Source of the DNA: Hymenoscyphus infarciens
Lineage: Eukaryota; Ascomycota; Leotiomycetes; Helotiales; Helotiaceae
Length of the DNA: 64,000 bases
Assembly (NCBI GenBank): GCA_001414345.1
Contig: LLCB01000007.1
Location: 186,001 to 250,000, forward strand
Reading direction: 5' to 3'
Shown one piece after another: positions 1 to 12,674 of this stretch; within the stretch, counting starts at the first letter, position 1; each line of letters begins with the position of its first letter. The notes under the pieces were generated by a model, which was not told the origin of the DNA, searched no databases, and saw only the letters and a list, made by a program, of their open reading frames with translations. A program made the position numbers and the translations under genes.

Positions 1-127
1 ATGCTGCGCCTGGACTGAGTTTGTTGAACCTGGAGTGGACATATCGACTTTCAAGAAACCAGGGTTGGTCGGGCATAAGGAGGTGGTCGTCGTCTTCGTC
101 CCGGTAGTTGGCGGCCCCATAGTCCCA

Positions 128-223
128 TACTTCGTCCCAAGCGTAACAGTCCATAGCGGGACCCAGCAAAGCAGGGTTTATATAGGAGGCCCCGTTATGG
201 ACTGTTACGCCTGGGACGAAGTA
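128..223. mobile_element. Short fold-back MITE (TA-flanked, family 1)
   Basis: The element occupies 130-221 and is bounded by TA dinucleotides at 128-129 and 222-223. Its ends are inverted repeats of about 26 bp that differ at one position and begin CTTCGTCCCARGCGTAACA. The same terminal 19 bp recur at both ends of a second element at 48486-48639 with a different centre, so this is a family and not a chance palindrome. It has no coding capacity. TA duplication suggests mobilisation by a Tc1/mariner-type transposase, which is inferred. Confidence 0.75.
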
Positions 224-1269
224 AGTACACTCGGAGGCTATTTTTAATTGCTTTAATACACGGACCATGGAGAGCACGTGAGGTATCTTTTGGGCGGGGC
301 AATTCCCTTAAAGCCGAGTCTCACCACAAGCGAGAGTCCGAAGTCTAGCCAGCAATTGTACACCTCCTTTCCTACAACTCGAGTATCATTTCGTTCTAAG
401 GATGCACTATTCATTGCACAACCCAAGTTATTCGCATATAAATCGTCATACTTATGAGCAATCTATTCAACACCATAGATCTAGAGTCTTTCGTGTCATC
501 TATGTGGTTCTGAGGATCTGCAGTGTGAAACATCACTAGGGAAAGCATGACGACAACTCTCCAATATCAGATCATCACCTAGGTCGCGAGAGAAGGGTTG
601 CCGAAGTTTAAAGAAACCAACCAATATAGAAGTAGAATCATGACCCATCATTTAGCCTTGACACCATTGGACGGGTCTTGGAAGAGGGTTCGAAAACATG
701 CTTGGTCTTGGCAAACACATCAACTTGACTGCGACTAGACCGCAGCTGTTGGTCCAGCAACATTCGAGGATTTCCGGTCTGCGCAAAGTCCGGAGGCACC
801 GCCTTGTTGAGGGTTAATTAGGAAGAATGGGGCTCTTACGCATAACCGTCGCCACAATGATGACCACAAGGCTGGAAAACGTGGATGCTGTCGACCACAT
901 TTGCTGGCGACAGCGGGGAAATCGAACTTGAAACTTTGATAGTGGAGAATTAACTTCATCGGAAGACGACGACCATGGAAAATCTACCCTCCCAAGTCTC
1001 GTACGAACAACAAGCACATCAATCAAGTGATTCGGACTTTAGAAGAAAGTGTATTGCGTCTGATGTATAAGTATACTCTGCTTTCCATCTGTATAACCTC
1101 ATCTTCACAGTTCACCCTCTTCTTCTTTCTTCATCTTCAGCATCAAACATTCTTTCTTCGACAGAAATCTTCTTCAGCATTTCTTCCCTTCTTTCAACGG
1201 CAGTGCCTCTTTCATACACTTCCGATTCATCAACTTCCATCACCTTCATCAACCCTCAATAACTTCATC
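224..1269. other. Intergenic, no gene seen
   Basis: No coding region with splice or domain support was found. The last ~180 bases (about 1085-1265) are a CT-rich run typical of a fungal promoter or 5' untranslated region and lie directly upstream of the secreted-protein gene that starts at 1270. Confidence 0.5.
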
Positions 1270-3058
1270 ATGAGATTTACACCTTTCGTCATTGCTGCCC
1301 TTGTCGGCTCCTCAGCTGCAGCTTCTTTTCGCCGTGGTGGCTCAAAAGCATCTGGAGCCGTCGGCAAAGCTCCAGGAGCCGCAAAGGCAACCGGGGCCAA
1401 AGCACCTGGAGGCTTTGGACAAGGAGCTCAAAAATCTGGAGGTTCAGCTTTTCCTTCCGGGTTTGCTGATGGAAATGGTGGCCAAGGAACACAACAAGAT
1501 AGAAGCTCACGACTCGGGATACTGGGTGGACCACTAACTGCTAATGCCGCTGCTCAAACCGGAGCACCTCCTGGCGGAAACGGACCACGACCAAGGTAAT
1601 TTACATTCCACTCATAAGTGCTAGACAAGCAATCATACTAATATAATTTAGTGGACCAATTCCTAGCGGACCAATTCCAAGCGGTGGTCCTGGGGGCGCT
1701 TTTCCAAGGTAAGAAAAGCATTTCGTTTCCAGTTACATTGGCTAACACTTTCTAGTGGATTTGGAGGCCCTGGTGATCAACAACCTGGCTCTCCTGGAGG
1801 ACAATCTGGTGCACCAAAAGCTACCAAGTTAGGAAAACAAGCCGAATTTTCTGGCGCCATCCCAAGTGGACCAAAACCATCGTAAGTCATATGCCTTTTC
1901 CACACAAAATTTATGCAAACTGAGAATTCTTTAGCGGAGGTCGTGGTGGCTTCGAATCAGGAGCCGAACGACCATCTGGCGTTCGACCATCACGAGGAGC
2001 CAAGAAGAGTGGTGCTAGACCATCGTAAGTGTTCTTTTACTTCATCTACGAATATTCAGGGAATTAACACATCAACAGTGGACCTGCCCCAACTGGCGCC
2101 CCTCCAGCAGAAGAATCCAACGCTGCAGTTCGCAAAGCAGACTCTGAGGGTGCTCGCCCATCAGGTGGTTTCCCATCAGGCGGTTTCCCAGCAGGCGCTG
2201 CATTCCCATGCGGACCAAAGCCATCTGGTGCGTTCCCATCAGGGGGGTCTTTCCCATCAGGAGGGTCTTTCCCATCAGGAGGGTCTTTCCCATCGTAAGT
2301 CAATCCTTCATATAAGTTCACCAAGATTTCATAAACTAACACACTTTCAGAGGACCAATCCCAACCGACGCCCCAGCCCAAGAATCTGATGCACCACTCA
2401 ACCGACGTCAAGAACGCCCATCTGGCCCAATCCCCACGGGTCCATTTCCTTCAGGATGTGCATTCCCGTCCGGTCCAAGGCCCTCCGGTGCATTCGCATT
2501 TCCATCCGGCGCTAGACCATCGTAAGTAGAACCTGAAGAAGAAAAACCCCCTAAGCGAGCTGGTCTTTGGCCACCTACTCCATTATACAACATAATTCGG
2601 AATATTTGAACCCATTATTCGAAAGGGGTTGGAAGAATGGGAAGCTTGACTTCTTCATCGTTCTAAACCTTTTCGATTAATGGCTACAGTTGTCCGCGAT
2701 TATCTCGCACAATAAAATAGCCGAAGGTCAACGACCAAACTTCTATTGCAACAACTAACACATTATCAGTGGACCATTCCCATCTGGCGCTCCTCCAGCA
2801 CAAGAATCTGGTGCTCTTGACGGATTCAACGCCGAAGCTGCTTCTGTCACCATCCCAATCCCAAGTCTCACTCTTCTTCCAAACGGTGCTCACCCAACTC
2901 TCCTCGCTGCTTCCGGTGACAGTGACTTCCCTAACGCACGAAAGTCTGGACAAGCTCCTCCTTCAGGTCCCGGACCAAGGCCAACAATGGCCCCAAGGGG
3001 AAAACCAGCCGGAAGTCCATCAACCACCTTTCAATATGTTACCCGCACCTTTCTTTGA
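1270..3058 (+). CDS. Secreted Gly/Pro/Ser-rich repeat protein, seven exons
   Basis: I do not recognise a named family. The exons are 1270-1595, 1652-1708, 1756-1881, 1935-2024, 2079-2294, 2351-2521 and 2770-3058, giving 424 residues. The start is chosen because MRFTPFVIAALVGSSAAA is a good signal peptide with cleavage near residue 18. The rest is low complexity, built on P-S-G-P and F-P-S-G motifs, with an 18-bp unit encoding G-G-S-F-P-S repeated three times in exon 5 and only two cysteines. All six introns are phase 2 inside a Ser codon of a P-S-G motif, and all five internal exons are multiples of three. Introns are 47-56 nt except the last (248 nt). It is probably extracellular or wall-associated; effector-like roles are speculation. 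Confidence 0.82.
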
Positions 3059-6000
3059 TACTCAAAAGTTGTAGCTTCGATTCTTGGTGTATAAATGTTA
3101 TGAGCTTAAAGTGGTTTCTTTTCTTGGTCCTATGCCGTTGAACGTGGGCGCGAACAAACAGAAGTAGCAGTATTGAAGGACGTTTTTTGTTGATTATTTT
3201 ACGAATAGAAAGTATGAAGTAGATCTTAACTGATCTGGTTCTAGTCTCTTGTAAATATAGCCATTCGTTTAGTTTGGAATTTACTGTCAAAAGATGCTCT
3301 ATTTCTAGCACTTTTATATTTTCCCCCTTTTGCAAATTGTGAAATTCTTGGAGATGACCTGACTTGGCATAACTTACAAACCATGCAAAGATGTTTTGTC
3401 AACTCAAGCCACATGATGAATTGGTAGGACTGAAGTCCCGACGACATGTCAATTTTTAATAGGTGAGAATATTCATTTTTCTAGTTTGCGTGGGTTAATC
3501 AAGTAGGAGGAACGAGCTTTGACAAGCCTAAGTCGCTCTGAAGTCTAGTTCAGAATTTGTGAGAAAACTTTCGTCTGAAGTAGATTCATATTCTGTTGTT
3601 ATCTTACTTGGAGTGAGAAACTTAATCAAATGAACGATATTCCAAAACATATAGATATACTCTTATATGATGAATATACGAATTTACGATTGTTTTACTC
3701 AAATTAAGAAACTTTGTACAGCAGACAATGTTCTGGAATGGATATCTCACTTATTTTACCACACACGAAGCAAATCAACTGAATGATCTTCCGCCAACTT
3801 GACTTGAAGTATCTTCCATCTTGCTTCCAAGAAAAAAAACTATGCTACTTGCACAAAGAATGTAGTCAAAAACGAATCGTAGTACAGTGCAACATAACGA
3901 AGAGAATGGTGATGAATACCCCTCGATCTCAAAGTCAAAACCAAATATGCGAGTACCTGTCCTGGAATTCCAGTACCATAACCTCACGCGTACATAACTT
4001 CGCCAAAGGGAAAAGTGTAAACTCTCTTCCCCATGGAGGTTGGTAGACCCTAAGAACAAGAGAATGGGATAAGGATGTGGAAGTATGGGAAACTCCAACT
4101 CTTGGAGATCAAGTGCCCCAAAAAGATAGTAAAGTTGAAGTTAGAGACAATGAATCAAGTGATAAATAGGAGATGGATATGCAAGTTTCAATACAGACAA
4201 ATCGATTCCTTTTCAGTCCATCACCTTCTTATTCATGAAGTCCAGTGAGATAGGAAGGATTTTGTTTTCTGGAAGACGTTGAACAAAAAGTAAAAAAAGG
4301 GTGAAGTCATCCCTCATGAAATATCCACAGCTGTCTCACTCTTAGATCACCACGCGAAAACATTGCAGCCCATAAAAGAAACGCCGGATGAACTTACTCA
4401 CACGAGAAAATTAAAAAAGTGTGTCTCTCCCTCAAGAAGAATTAACGCTTGCCTCATTCCAAGAAACTCCAAAATCAACGCTTTCGTTGACTGCTATCAC
4501 TCACTGTGATGATACTTGCTTGACGCTCGGCATTTGTGATATCTCACTGATGAAACTTTTCCCAGAAGATTTTCGCAAATAATCCAAAACACTGTGCGTG
4601 CAAGCTTGGAACCGTGCTGAATGGGCGCGTATCCCATACGACTCAATTCCCTACTAGGAGACGTGAACGGTGGAGATGATATTGTATGGCGATCGTGCAA
4701 CACAGAGAGAATCCAAAAGAAGCAAGAAAACCAGAAACAGAAATGTTAGTAACAAAACAAGCAAAAACAAATAACCACGAGAAGCAGCCAAGCGCTTAAA
4801 CGTCACATCTACAACCCTCCCACCACTCAAACCAATTCCCAAAAAGCATTTCGAACTTTGAGGAGAGATGCAACAACATATCAACCATTCTCAAAACCCT
4901 CACCGCGAACCCGACACGTCGGGTAAGCGCCCAACCCCATGCCCAAAAAACCAAGAGGCAATCGCACAAAACAAAACTCAATCTCAAATCAAAACAACGC
5001 CACAACTCTACATATGCGGGGAAACCCCAACATCCCAAAACCATCTCTCTCCTAAAACTCTCTCCAGATTTAAGCGCTTTCCGGCCCAGAAAGCGACCCA
5101 TTCCGACCCTCATTCGGAAATGGTTGACTCGTTGTGTAGCCCTCCTCCACTCGAGCGCTTGCGAACCCCTCGATGACCTCACATCACCTTGCGATCGTAG
5201 TACATGGAAATGGAAAATTCCGATATGGGTTTGTTTCTTGCATGCTTCTAGCCTGATTTCCTTCTCCGTCTAGTCTCAGGTACGAGGAAGGGGGTGGATA
5301 AGGCGGGGAAGGGGATTGTTTTTAGCGCTTTAGACCCCAAAAAGAAGGACGGGAGTTTGTTTTGTTGTGCTCGTAACGCTCTTGCATTGGTGAAAAAAGG
5401 GGGATGATTTGAATCGCTTAGAGGTGTTGTGTTGGTGTGATGGCTTCATTACTCGGCACATTTTAGACTTTATGCGCTGTTTTTTGTGTATGCAATGGGA
5501 TGCTTGTGCACACCGCATTCTGGCCGATGGTTCTTGCCCGCCGAGTAGATTGTTTAATGGTACGGACAACAAACGATGAAAAGAATGATGAGCCGTCTCT
5601 TCGTACGCGAAAGTGCCGTTTATGCTTCGGCTCACCTGGTTGCTTCGGCTCACCTGGTTAATATGCTTGCCATCATTCTCAAGAGAAATTTCAGGCGACC
5701 GCCCATAATTTGGGGGAAAGGAAAAGGAAAAACTGGCCAAGATTTACCGGTGCCATGGTGCAGCTAGATTGCGAAAGGATGAATAGGAATCCATGGGTCT
5801 TTGATATGATACTAGGAATCTAGAAGCAGCCACAATCAAAAACAGATTGTTTCTTCTTATCTTTCCTTAGTGCTTGGTGCTTCCTGCATACGTTCTGTCC
5901 CAAGCGCTAACTTGAATCACCACGCCGCCAGTGGGACTTCTCCCACGAGAGACAGCGGTGCCAATGAGGGCATGTTTGCCCCCAGCCACCAATTATCTGG

Positions 6001-7487
6001 AGACCCGGCGATCGTGGTTCCCTGGAGGTGTTGGTGAGTATGCGGTGTTACCCTCTGAGAAGACGTTGAGCGGAGGAGGGGGCCAAGAAGAGAGGAGGAT
6101 TGAGGGGCCGTTGGTTTTTCCAAACGTCTTGATGCGCGTCTTTGTCAGATGCTGACAAGTGAAGGGTCATGATGCGAAGAAGGCCAGAAAGAGAAATCGG
6201 TTCTGGTGAGATGTCTCGATAGGGGGGGGGTTCGAAGGATTGTCGATGCCTTTTCCTCCGGGCCGAACCGTGCCAATAGGGGCGAAGAAAAGTTCGCGCA
6301 CGGTGGTGAGAGTGAACAGTGAGGAAATTGGAGTGGAGAAGAAAGGTCAAGGAACTAAACTGCACGGCAGAGGCAGATCTCTTCGACATCGTCACTGCTG
6401 AAAAGACTTCGATTCAACTCGGTTCTTGGTCTCGCTTCGAGGGAATCTATTCAGCACAAGACTCGGCAAGTGCACATCATGTTTTGAAGCGATGAAAGGC
6501 CTCCACACAGACACTAGATGGCCGACTTCTCAGCTGCATTGTTTATCTTTCCGATGTTGACCGACACCGACGATTTGAGTGGTGGTGAGTTACCATCACA
6601 TTTCCCATGGTGGCCGGAACTCTGGCTTCAAAGCCAAGCGAACTGCTGAATTGGGTGGTCATTACCCGATTCAAAGTCCCCAATAACGCAATAACAGATG
6701 ATCTCAATGGAAAGGAAAATGCCGACGGGGCACTCCAAGTCTCCAACTCGGCCATAGGCTCACTGCTCAGTGGAGTGCTGTAGCGTAGTGGATTCAGTGG
6801 GCGTGGGATCAACAAGTGATGCCTTGGGGTCCAGGACAGACCTTTGAGAGGTTGCCTTGCTTTTCATTGTCACATCTCGATTCTCGATGGCGCAGTGATG
6901 GTCTTGCCTACCCTGCACCAACACCGTATTTCCCCCCCTGAAAACACCAATCAGTCCCCCCCCCCGGGAAAGACGTCTCCTGCAGTTCCTGAATGTTGGT
7001 CTCGCCCATTGCCTGCACCTGCCCACTGCACTACACACCTACTTACTTGTACTTCAAAAGCCTCTTTCTGCATGTTGCAGGGTACCTCGCATCACACAAT
7101 GTCCCCTTGTTCAGAGAACCCTGTGTTTCCCTCGGCTGTCCTCTCTCCCTGCTTCCCCCTCTAGTCTGCCGTTCTGCCAAGCGGACATGCGGAGAAGGAA
7201 ACGATAAGTGCCCACACGCATCGCATTAAACAGTGGAGTTGCGCCCCAATTGTCTGTCATATTTGAAAGTTCTTGATATCCAAGACAACAGATCAGATCG
7301 AGATACTGAGGCCGCTTTGAAGACCGAAAATCTTGTGTGTGTATAGAATCTTGCCGGCCAAGGTTCCTCCTGTCTGTAATACCTACACCATCATCAGCCT
7401 CCCATCGCATCCCACTCTAAGCGTAAACTTCAACTATTAACCATCGTTCATCGTTAGCTTCGGATACCTACGGGTCGGGCCTTCAAG
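3059..7487. other. Gene-free stretch of 4.4 kb
   Basis: Several open frames of 60-136 codons occur on both strands but none has a domain, a consistent splice model or protein-like composition, so none is called. A perfect 18-bp tandem duplication lies at 5623-5658. A G-run near 6220 and a C-run near 6957 are simple sequence. A CT-rich promoter-like tract precedes the gene starting at 7488. It may hold long untranslated regions or non-coding transcripts. Confidence 0.45.
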
Positions 7488-8916
7488 ATGCGGCCATCAT
7501 CTCTGGTGGCGCCAACGCTTGCTATCATCACGACTTTCACCACCACAGTTAGTGCTATTCAAGCTCTCGGGAACTCGCCTTGTGCAATACAGTGCGGAAA
7601 TGTTTTGAGTAGTACGACGGGAAGCGATATCGAGTGTTCCGACTCCAGATATACCTCAACGCCAGGTTCAATATTTCAGTCCTGCGTTTCTTGTCAATTG
7701 CAATCCAAGTACGTCGATCCACAAACGAAACAAACGGATTTGCAATGGGGGTTATGTGAGTATTTCTGTTCCAACAATTCCAGTTCACCGGCTGATACTT
7801 TTTACAGATAACATGAGATATGCCGTGAGTTGGTGTTTATTTGGCTATCCAAATAACACTCATACCGATAGTACACCATGCATAACGAGGTACGTGTTCA
7901 AATTCCAGTTTATATGGACGTAGCTAAAATCTGTACAGTTTCTCATGCAAGCTCGTGGAAAGTGGCTTCGAATTCGACTCACTAAGCCCTTCTTCTTTGC
8001 AATACGGATATTGCACACACTATCATCCCAACGATGTTCTGTCCTGCACCAACTGCCTCAAACAACAACAGGGGAAATTCTTCCTCAATAACTGTATGTA
8101 TTCGACTTGCAACTTGTGGTTCCCACCTAATATCTGATCGCCCAACTAACAAGATATCTAGTCGCAACTGCTCTGGATGCAGCCTGCCAACAGCAACCCA
8201 TCGCAGGCCAGACAATATCAGTAGATGGAAATGTATTTTCGGAGGTAAAGCTCAACATCACCACCCCAAAAGCCGACTCTGGAGGGACCTACTCCCCAAT
8301 GGGTGGTCTTTCCATCGGGGCAAAGGTCGGTATCGCAGTAGGAGCTCTTGTCGTCCTTTTAGCCATCACCGGATTCTGTATCATCTGGAACGGACGTCGT
8401 CGTCGCCGTCGTATCCTCCAACAAAGACAACGAGAAAGCGGTTACGCCGACTGGAGAACCCAGCACAACTTTGAGCAAGCAGAGGTGCATGGTGGAAATG
8501 GAGCTGGTGATACACCAATCCAAGATGGAAGCTCGAGTGCGGGAGCATTCTTCGATTCGCCGGCGAGTACGAGACCACTGGTCAATTCGAGACCGTGGGC
8601 ACCTGCGAATCGAGAGGAGGAAAGTCCGTTGGGTGCTGTGGGGGAGAAGGCATATTTCAGCCCTTATTCGAGTCACTATTCAAGTCCTGTGTCGCCGGAA
8701 CAACAGATGGCTATGGGAACTTGGTCTCCGGATCGAAAAGGTAGTGTAGGGCTGGGGAGGAGCCAGAGTAGGAATACAGACAGGATTGAGAGAGTTGAGA
8801 GGGAAGCAGATGGCGATCGGATCGAGATGCAAAACGTTGCACCCGTTCTTCTTCATCCTGGAAACGGACGAGGACAACCTGCCGCTCCGCCGCCAGAAGA
8901 CCCGAGACGCTTCTAA
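7488..8916 (+). CDS. Cys-rich single-pass membrane protein (paralogue A)
   Basis: Four exons, 7488-7755, 7808-7889, 7939-8093 and 8162-8916, encode 419 residues. There is a signal peptide at residues 1 to about 23, a Cys-rich extracellular region to about residue 215, one transmembrane helix at about 221-244 (GIAVGALVVLLAITGFCIIW) followed by a six-Arg stop-transfer run, and a Ser/Pro-rich cytosolic tail. The layout resembles fungal WSC-type wall sensors, but I cannot match the WSC Cys spacing. The model is supported by alignment with the minus-strand paralogue at 14302-15877: both share the block YNMR(Y/F)AV followed by CLFG, the same Cys order and two intron positions. A GTGAGT at 7825 looks like a donor but the paralogue shows it is coding. 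Function unknown; a surface sensor or adhesion role is inference. Confidence 0.8.
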
Positions 8917-11375
8917 ATTCCTCGGTTTCTCGAACGTTCATCACATCTTGTCACCGGCGTCGTGATACATTTACATATTTAGCATTTCCTTTGGAGCTTT
9001 TTAGCGGGTCATAATTGGTGGTCGGGTTTTCTTTTTCTTCCTCAAGGAAGAGAGGGGAGTGTATAGGAGTGATGGATTTGGCTCGAATGGCATGGTTAGA
9101 ATATTGGGGTGGCACACATCAACAACACATGGGAATGTTTGGTTATATTTATTTTTCTTTTGGTTGATCAGGATACCCGGACGATGAAAGGATCTCATCT
9201 CTTTGTTTTCATATTAGCATTTCACGACCTTCCTTATTTTTACGACTTAATTAGATACAGAGAGAGGAGCGAGAAGAGAAAAAATAGGGGGTTTGGTGGG
9301 TGGCAGGCTTGCTGGTTAGGAGGAGTACTTGTAGGATTAATTTACGCAGAAATTTCCATCTTCTGTTCAAGCTATCCCTCATCCAATCCCTTACCTCTTT
9401 CCCATGAGAAATCATCATTTCATCATGCGATAAAGGGGAATTCGTAGCAATTCACCAAACCCAAAAATATCTCTCCCTCCCGCATCTCTCAGAATAGAAC
9501 CCCAATCCCCACCATCACCGCCCCCAAAACCACAGAGCCTCATCGATCACGCATTTTCCACGCGCAAAATGAGTGCCTTACCGTACCCCTTTGAAAATGC
9601 CGAGACACTTCAGTTTTCCCAGAGGTGGGTAAGCTGGTTCTGTACAGAAAAACTGTGAGGATTTGTCCGATGCATTGCATGTGAGTGTGGGGTTTACCAA
9701 CCAGTCTTACTGGTGTACATTGATGGGAGGGTGTAGGGAGGAGGTGGCTAAATGTACAGAGTTCAGGTGGTTTTTTCTCTTGGTTGGGTTTGCGAGGTGG
9801 TTCCAGGCTTAGGGGCTTCGGTACCGGGTGTGGTGGTGTGGTGGGTAAATTGGTGGGGATGCTACGTTGGTTTTAGGGGTGTGTGTAGGGAGGGAGGGAC
9901 CTAGGGACGGATGGGGTGAGTGGGGTCGTATAGGTTTTGGTGAGGGGAAGGGATGTTGTTTGTAAGCTGATGACGGTGCAGGTTTAGCGCTTTTGTCTCT
10001 TTGGGGTGGTTGAGTTGGGAAAAGAAGGGTGGTTGTGAAGGGCAAGCTCGGTAAGTTTGGGTGCTGGTGATTTTACGCTTGCGATACTGTTTTCTGTGCC
10101 GTAGGCCCATAGACGCTGTGATAAAACGAGTCTTACTCCCTGGAATTCAAATTCCATACCTAATGTCAAAAACCTCATACGTACCGTACCATCTCCAAAG
10201 GCAAAAAGATTAGCGACTAAACTAAAAGAAGAGTTTTCCATGCCATATTTAGTGGCTCGCTGCTCACAATCAAGCCGTACAAATAATCGCACCATCTCGT
10301 TACGACTCGCCCAAGCCAGTCTCCCGACCGTTAACAACATGCACCTCACATCTTTCTGGGCATCCTCCCAAACCATGATGCTGGCAACACATGTTGTGTT
10401 ACCTCCTCTACAGTGTACACGTTTGCTTTTAAACCCCTGTGTACGATGCAGAAATTGTGTCAAGCGACATGTTGATTACTTGATTTTTGAAAGAAAGGAA
10501 TGGAATTTCTAGATGGCGCTTAAACAAAGGGGGAACCAAGTCCGGGTCCTTGCAGGGACGTGCGAATCGTCCCGTTCCGCCGCCTTCTTGATAGCTTATT
10601 TTTGTGGTTGGGGCTTGTTTCTTGGTTCTATATTTGATGAGTTGAAAAAGTGAGTGGGGTGGGGTAGATGCGTTGTCGCTTTTTGGGGGAACGAGAACTG
10701 GTGGTGGGTAAATTCTAGGTTCATCCTTGTTGGTTTTGCATACACAACATCTGTAGGTGCTAGTTTACTGTAAAAACACAAACCTTGGGACTACTTTGGT
10801 AAAATATAGGAATTCCTTCTCGGTTCGAGGTCACTGTTTCCTCTTTTTTTGAAAATCGAAGCGAGTAATGTACTAGCTGCTTATACACCAGTTCAGTTTC
10901 TTGCGCTTGGGGGGTAGTGTGTATGATACTTTTGTAGAAGATTCCTTTTCCAAGTGAAGTTGAAGTAGTAAGTTGAGGTTTAAATAACAGGAAACAAAAT
11001 TTTAGGATTGATTTTTGTTGTTGCAAATTGTTCTACTGGTTCCCCTAATTCTTCACTATACGTGCCTTTACCTCACTATGCTTTCAATAAGAAACCCGCG
11101 AGTACGTATTTCCAACATAGTTCAGCCATGGCACGAACGAAAGTTCAAGGATTAATCAGTCTACTATTTCCCACCTGGTATGGCACGCTTTTTGGCGTAC
11201 TCTGTAGGTACAGTTGGCTGGGATTTTGCCCAACCCGAATAGTGAGCTCTTTGTCATCTATGGACTCTCGCCTCAACAAACAATCCCAAAAGGTCCTATA
11301 AATATACAAAAGAAGCACCTGAAAACAACAGCAGTATGTGCTATCGCATCATGAGGGGTCTTCTACAATATTTCG
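8917..11375. other. Gene-free stretch of 2.5 kb
   Basis: No supportable gene. A 159-codon open frame on the minus strand (10463-9984) has no recognisable domain, signal or splice partner and is not called. The plus strand at about 9700-9960 is GT-rich, which produces Pro/His-rich apparent ORFs on the opposite strand. Confidence 0.4.
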
Positions 11376-11800
11376 GAGACTCTAAGTTCCCAGAACTCCC
11401 TCTTTAGGGCCCACAAGACTAACTTCGCTCAAACATGGCAAACTCATTTCGCGAGGAGACGTCCTAAAGGACTAAACGCCACCGCGACCGCTTTGTCAAC
11501 TATAAACTGGAAGTTTTACGTGCATTCCTCGATTCGAGTTTACGTGTAAGAAGGGCCGGTCATCTCTATTCTAGGGGACCTTGTGACGGTAAATTTTTCC
11601 TTATTCCTCTAGAAAAGAGGTTCTGACGACGAAGTAGGTTGGCTTTCTGGATGATCGTAGAAAAATGAACATGTGTTGTATGCGAAGCTTTCGGCGATCT
11701 CAAACAATCATCTTGAGAAAGAACTTGGGATGGAAATATTGTATAACAAGCTACGGCAGGGTGAGATCAGGTATTCTGAACTCCAAGGCAAGCAATAACG
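11376..11800 (+). pseudogene. Decayed tandem copy of the downstream gene at 11965
   Basis: The segment at about 11380-11405 reads DSKFPELP, matching DPNFPELP at the start of the intact gene at 11965. About 11465-11560 resembles its next block (KG, then an Ala-rich stretch), and after a frame change reads LRAFLDS, matching LRAFLDS in the intact gene. A weaker match near 11700-11760 would correspond to its C-terminal exon. Stops and frame changes interrupt every block, so this is a dead duplicate lying directly upstream in the same orientation. Confidence 0.6.
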
Positions 11801-11964
11801 ATTCAACAACTAAATAAAGTTATAGAACTCAGGTCCAGTGAATCATGTATTGCTCATTAGGTTTCCCGACTACATCAAAACACTCATTCTTTACTACTAT
11901 GCTATGAATTTCAAGAACATAACGAGACCAACAATAACGCAAGAGTCATCATCCGAGACCAAAT

Positions 11965-12548
11965 ATGCGGGACCAACGTTATATTGATGACCCGAACTTT
12001 CCTGAACTACCGAGCGATGGAAGTGATCGAGTCCGCATCCTCAAAGCCTCATCTTTCAACAATCAAATAGATAAGAAAGGTATACAAGCAGTTGATGCTG
12101 CAGCCTCAATTCTCTATCACTACAATCCCGAATCCCTGCGAGCCTTCCTCGACTCCAACGTTGAGTCAATCACCTTCCTATCCAAACAGCCGGGCGAAGC
12201 AACTCTCAAAATTCACCGTGAACTAGACACAGTAAAGGTAATATTCAGTTCAATTCATGATAGAAAAGACTGACAGAATCAAAGGTTGGATTTTTGAATG
12301 CGGAAGAGAAGGAATGGGGTGACAGCTGCGTGGTATATGGAATACACCAAGCAGGAATTTACACTGATTACCGCCGTGATCAAACTTTGGTACACACTAT
12401 CCTTCTCCAAGCGGAGGACAAAGTGTTTGGAAAACACTATAGATTCCAGAATGAAATTCAAGATGCACTTGTAGAGTCTCTTTTGGATCGAGAACTCGAG
12501 AGTTGGTATGAAGAGGTTACATATTGGCAGGAACCGTATCTTGGTTAA
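11965..12548 (+). CDS. Small two-exon protein of unknown function
   Basis: Exons 11965-12237 and 12285-12548 are joined by a 47-nt phase-0 intron with a CTGAC branch site, giving 178 residues. I do not recognise the family. The protein is acidic and soluble-looking, with no signal peptide or membrane segment. The N-terminal half contains DPNFPELP and LRAFLDS; the C-terminal half is rich in Glu, Trp and Tyr. The reading frame continues cleanly across the intron and the splice sites match the other genes here. A decayed copy lies just upstream, so this is a locally duplicated and probably lineage-restricted gene. A converging gene on the other strand ends 126 bp downstream. Confidence 0.65.
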
Positions 12549-12674
12549 GTACTTCGTCTACCTAGAATACTCAAGCGAGGCGAACGTGATTCTTCCCTGG
12601 CACTCAATGAAGTTCAGCAATAGGCAATCATCGATTTACACTTTCCAAAATTATACGTACAAGCGCTAAGAATC

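Noticed and set aside
7825..7871. GT...AG pair that looks like a 47-nt intron in paralogue A
   Set aside because: Removing it breaks the frame with the next exon, and the paralogue encodes the same segment.
9984..10463. 159-codon minus-strand open frame
   Set aside because: No recognisable motif and no intron signals linking it to other exons; its C-terminal part comes from GT-rich simple sequence.
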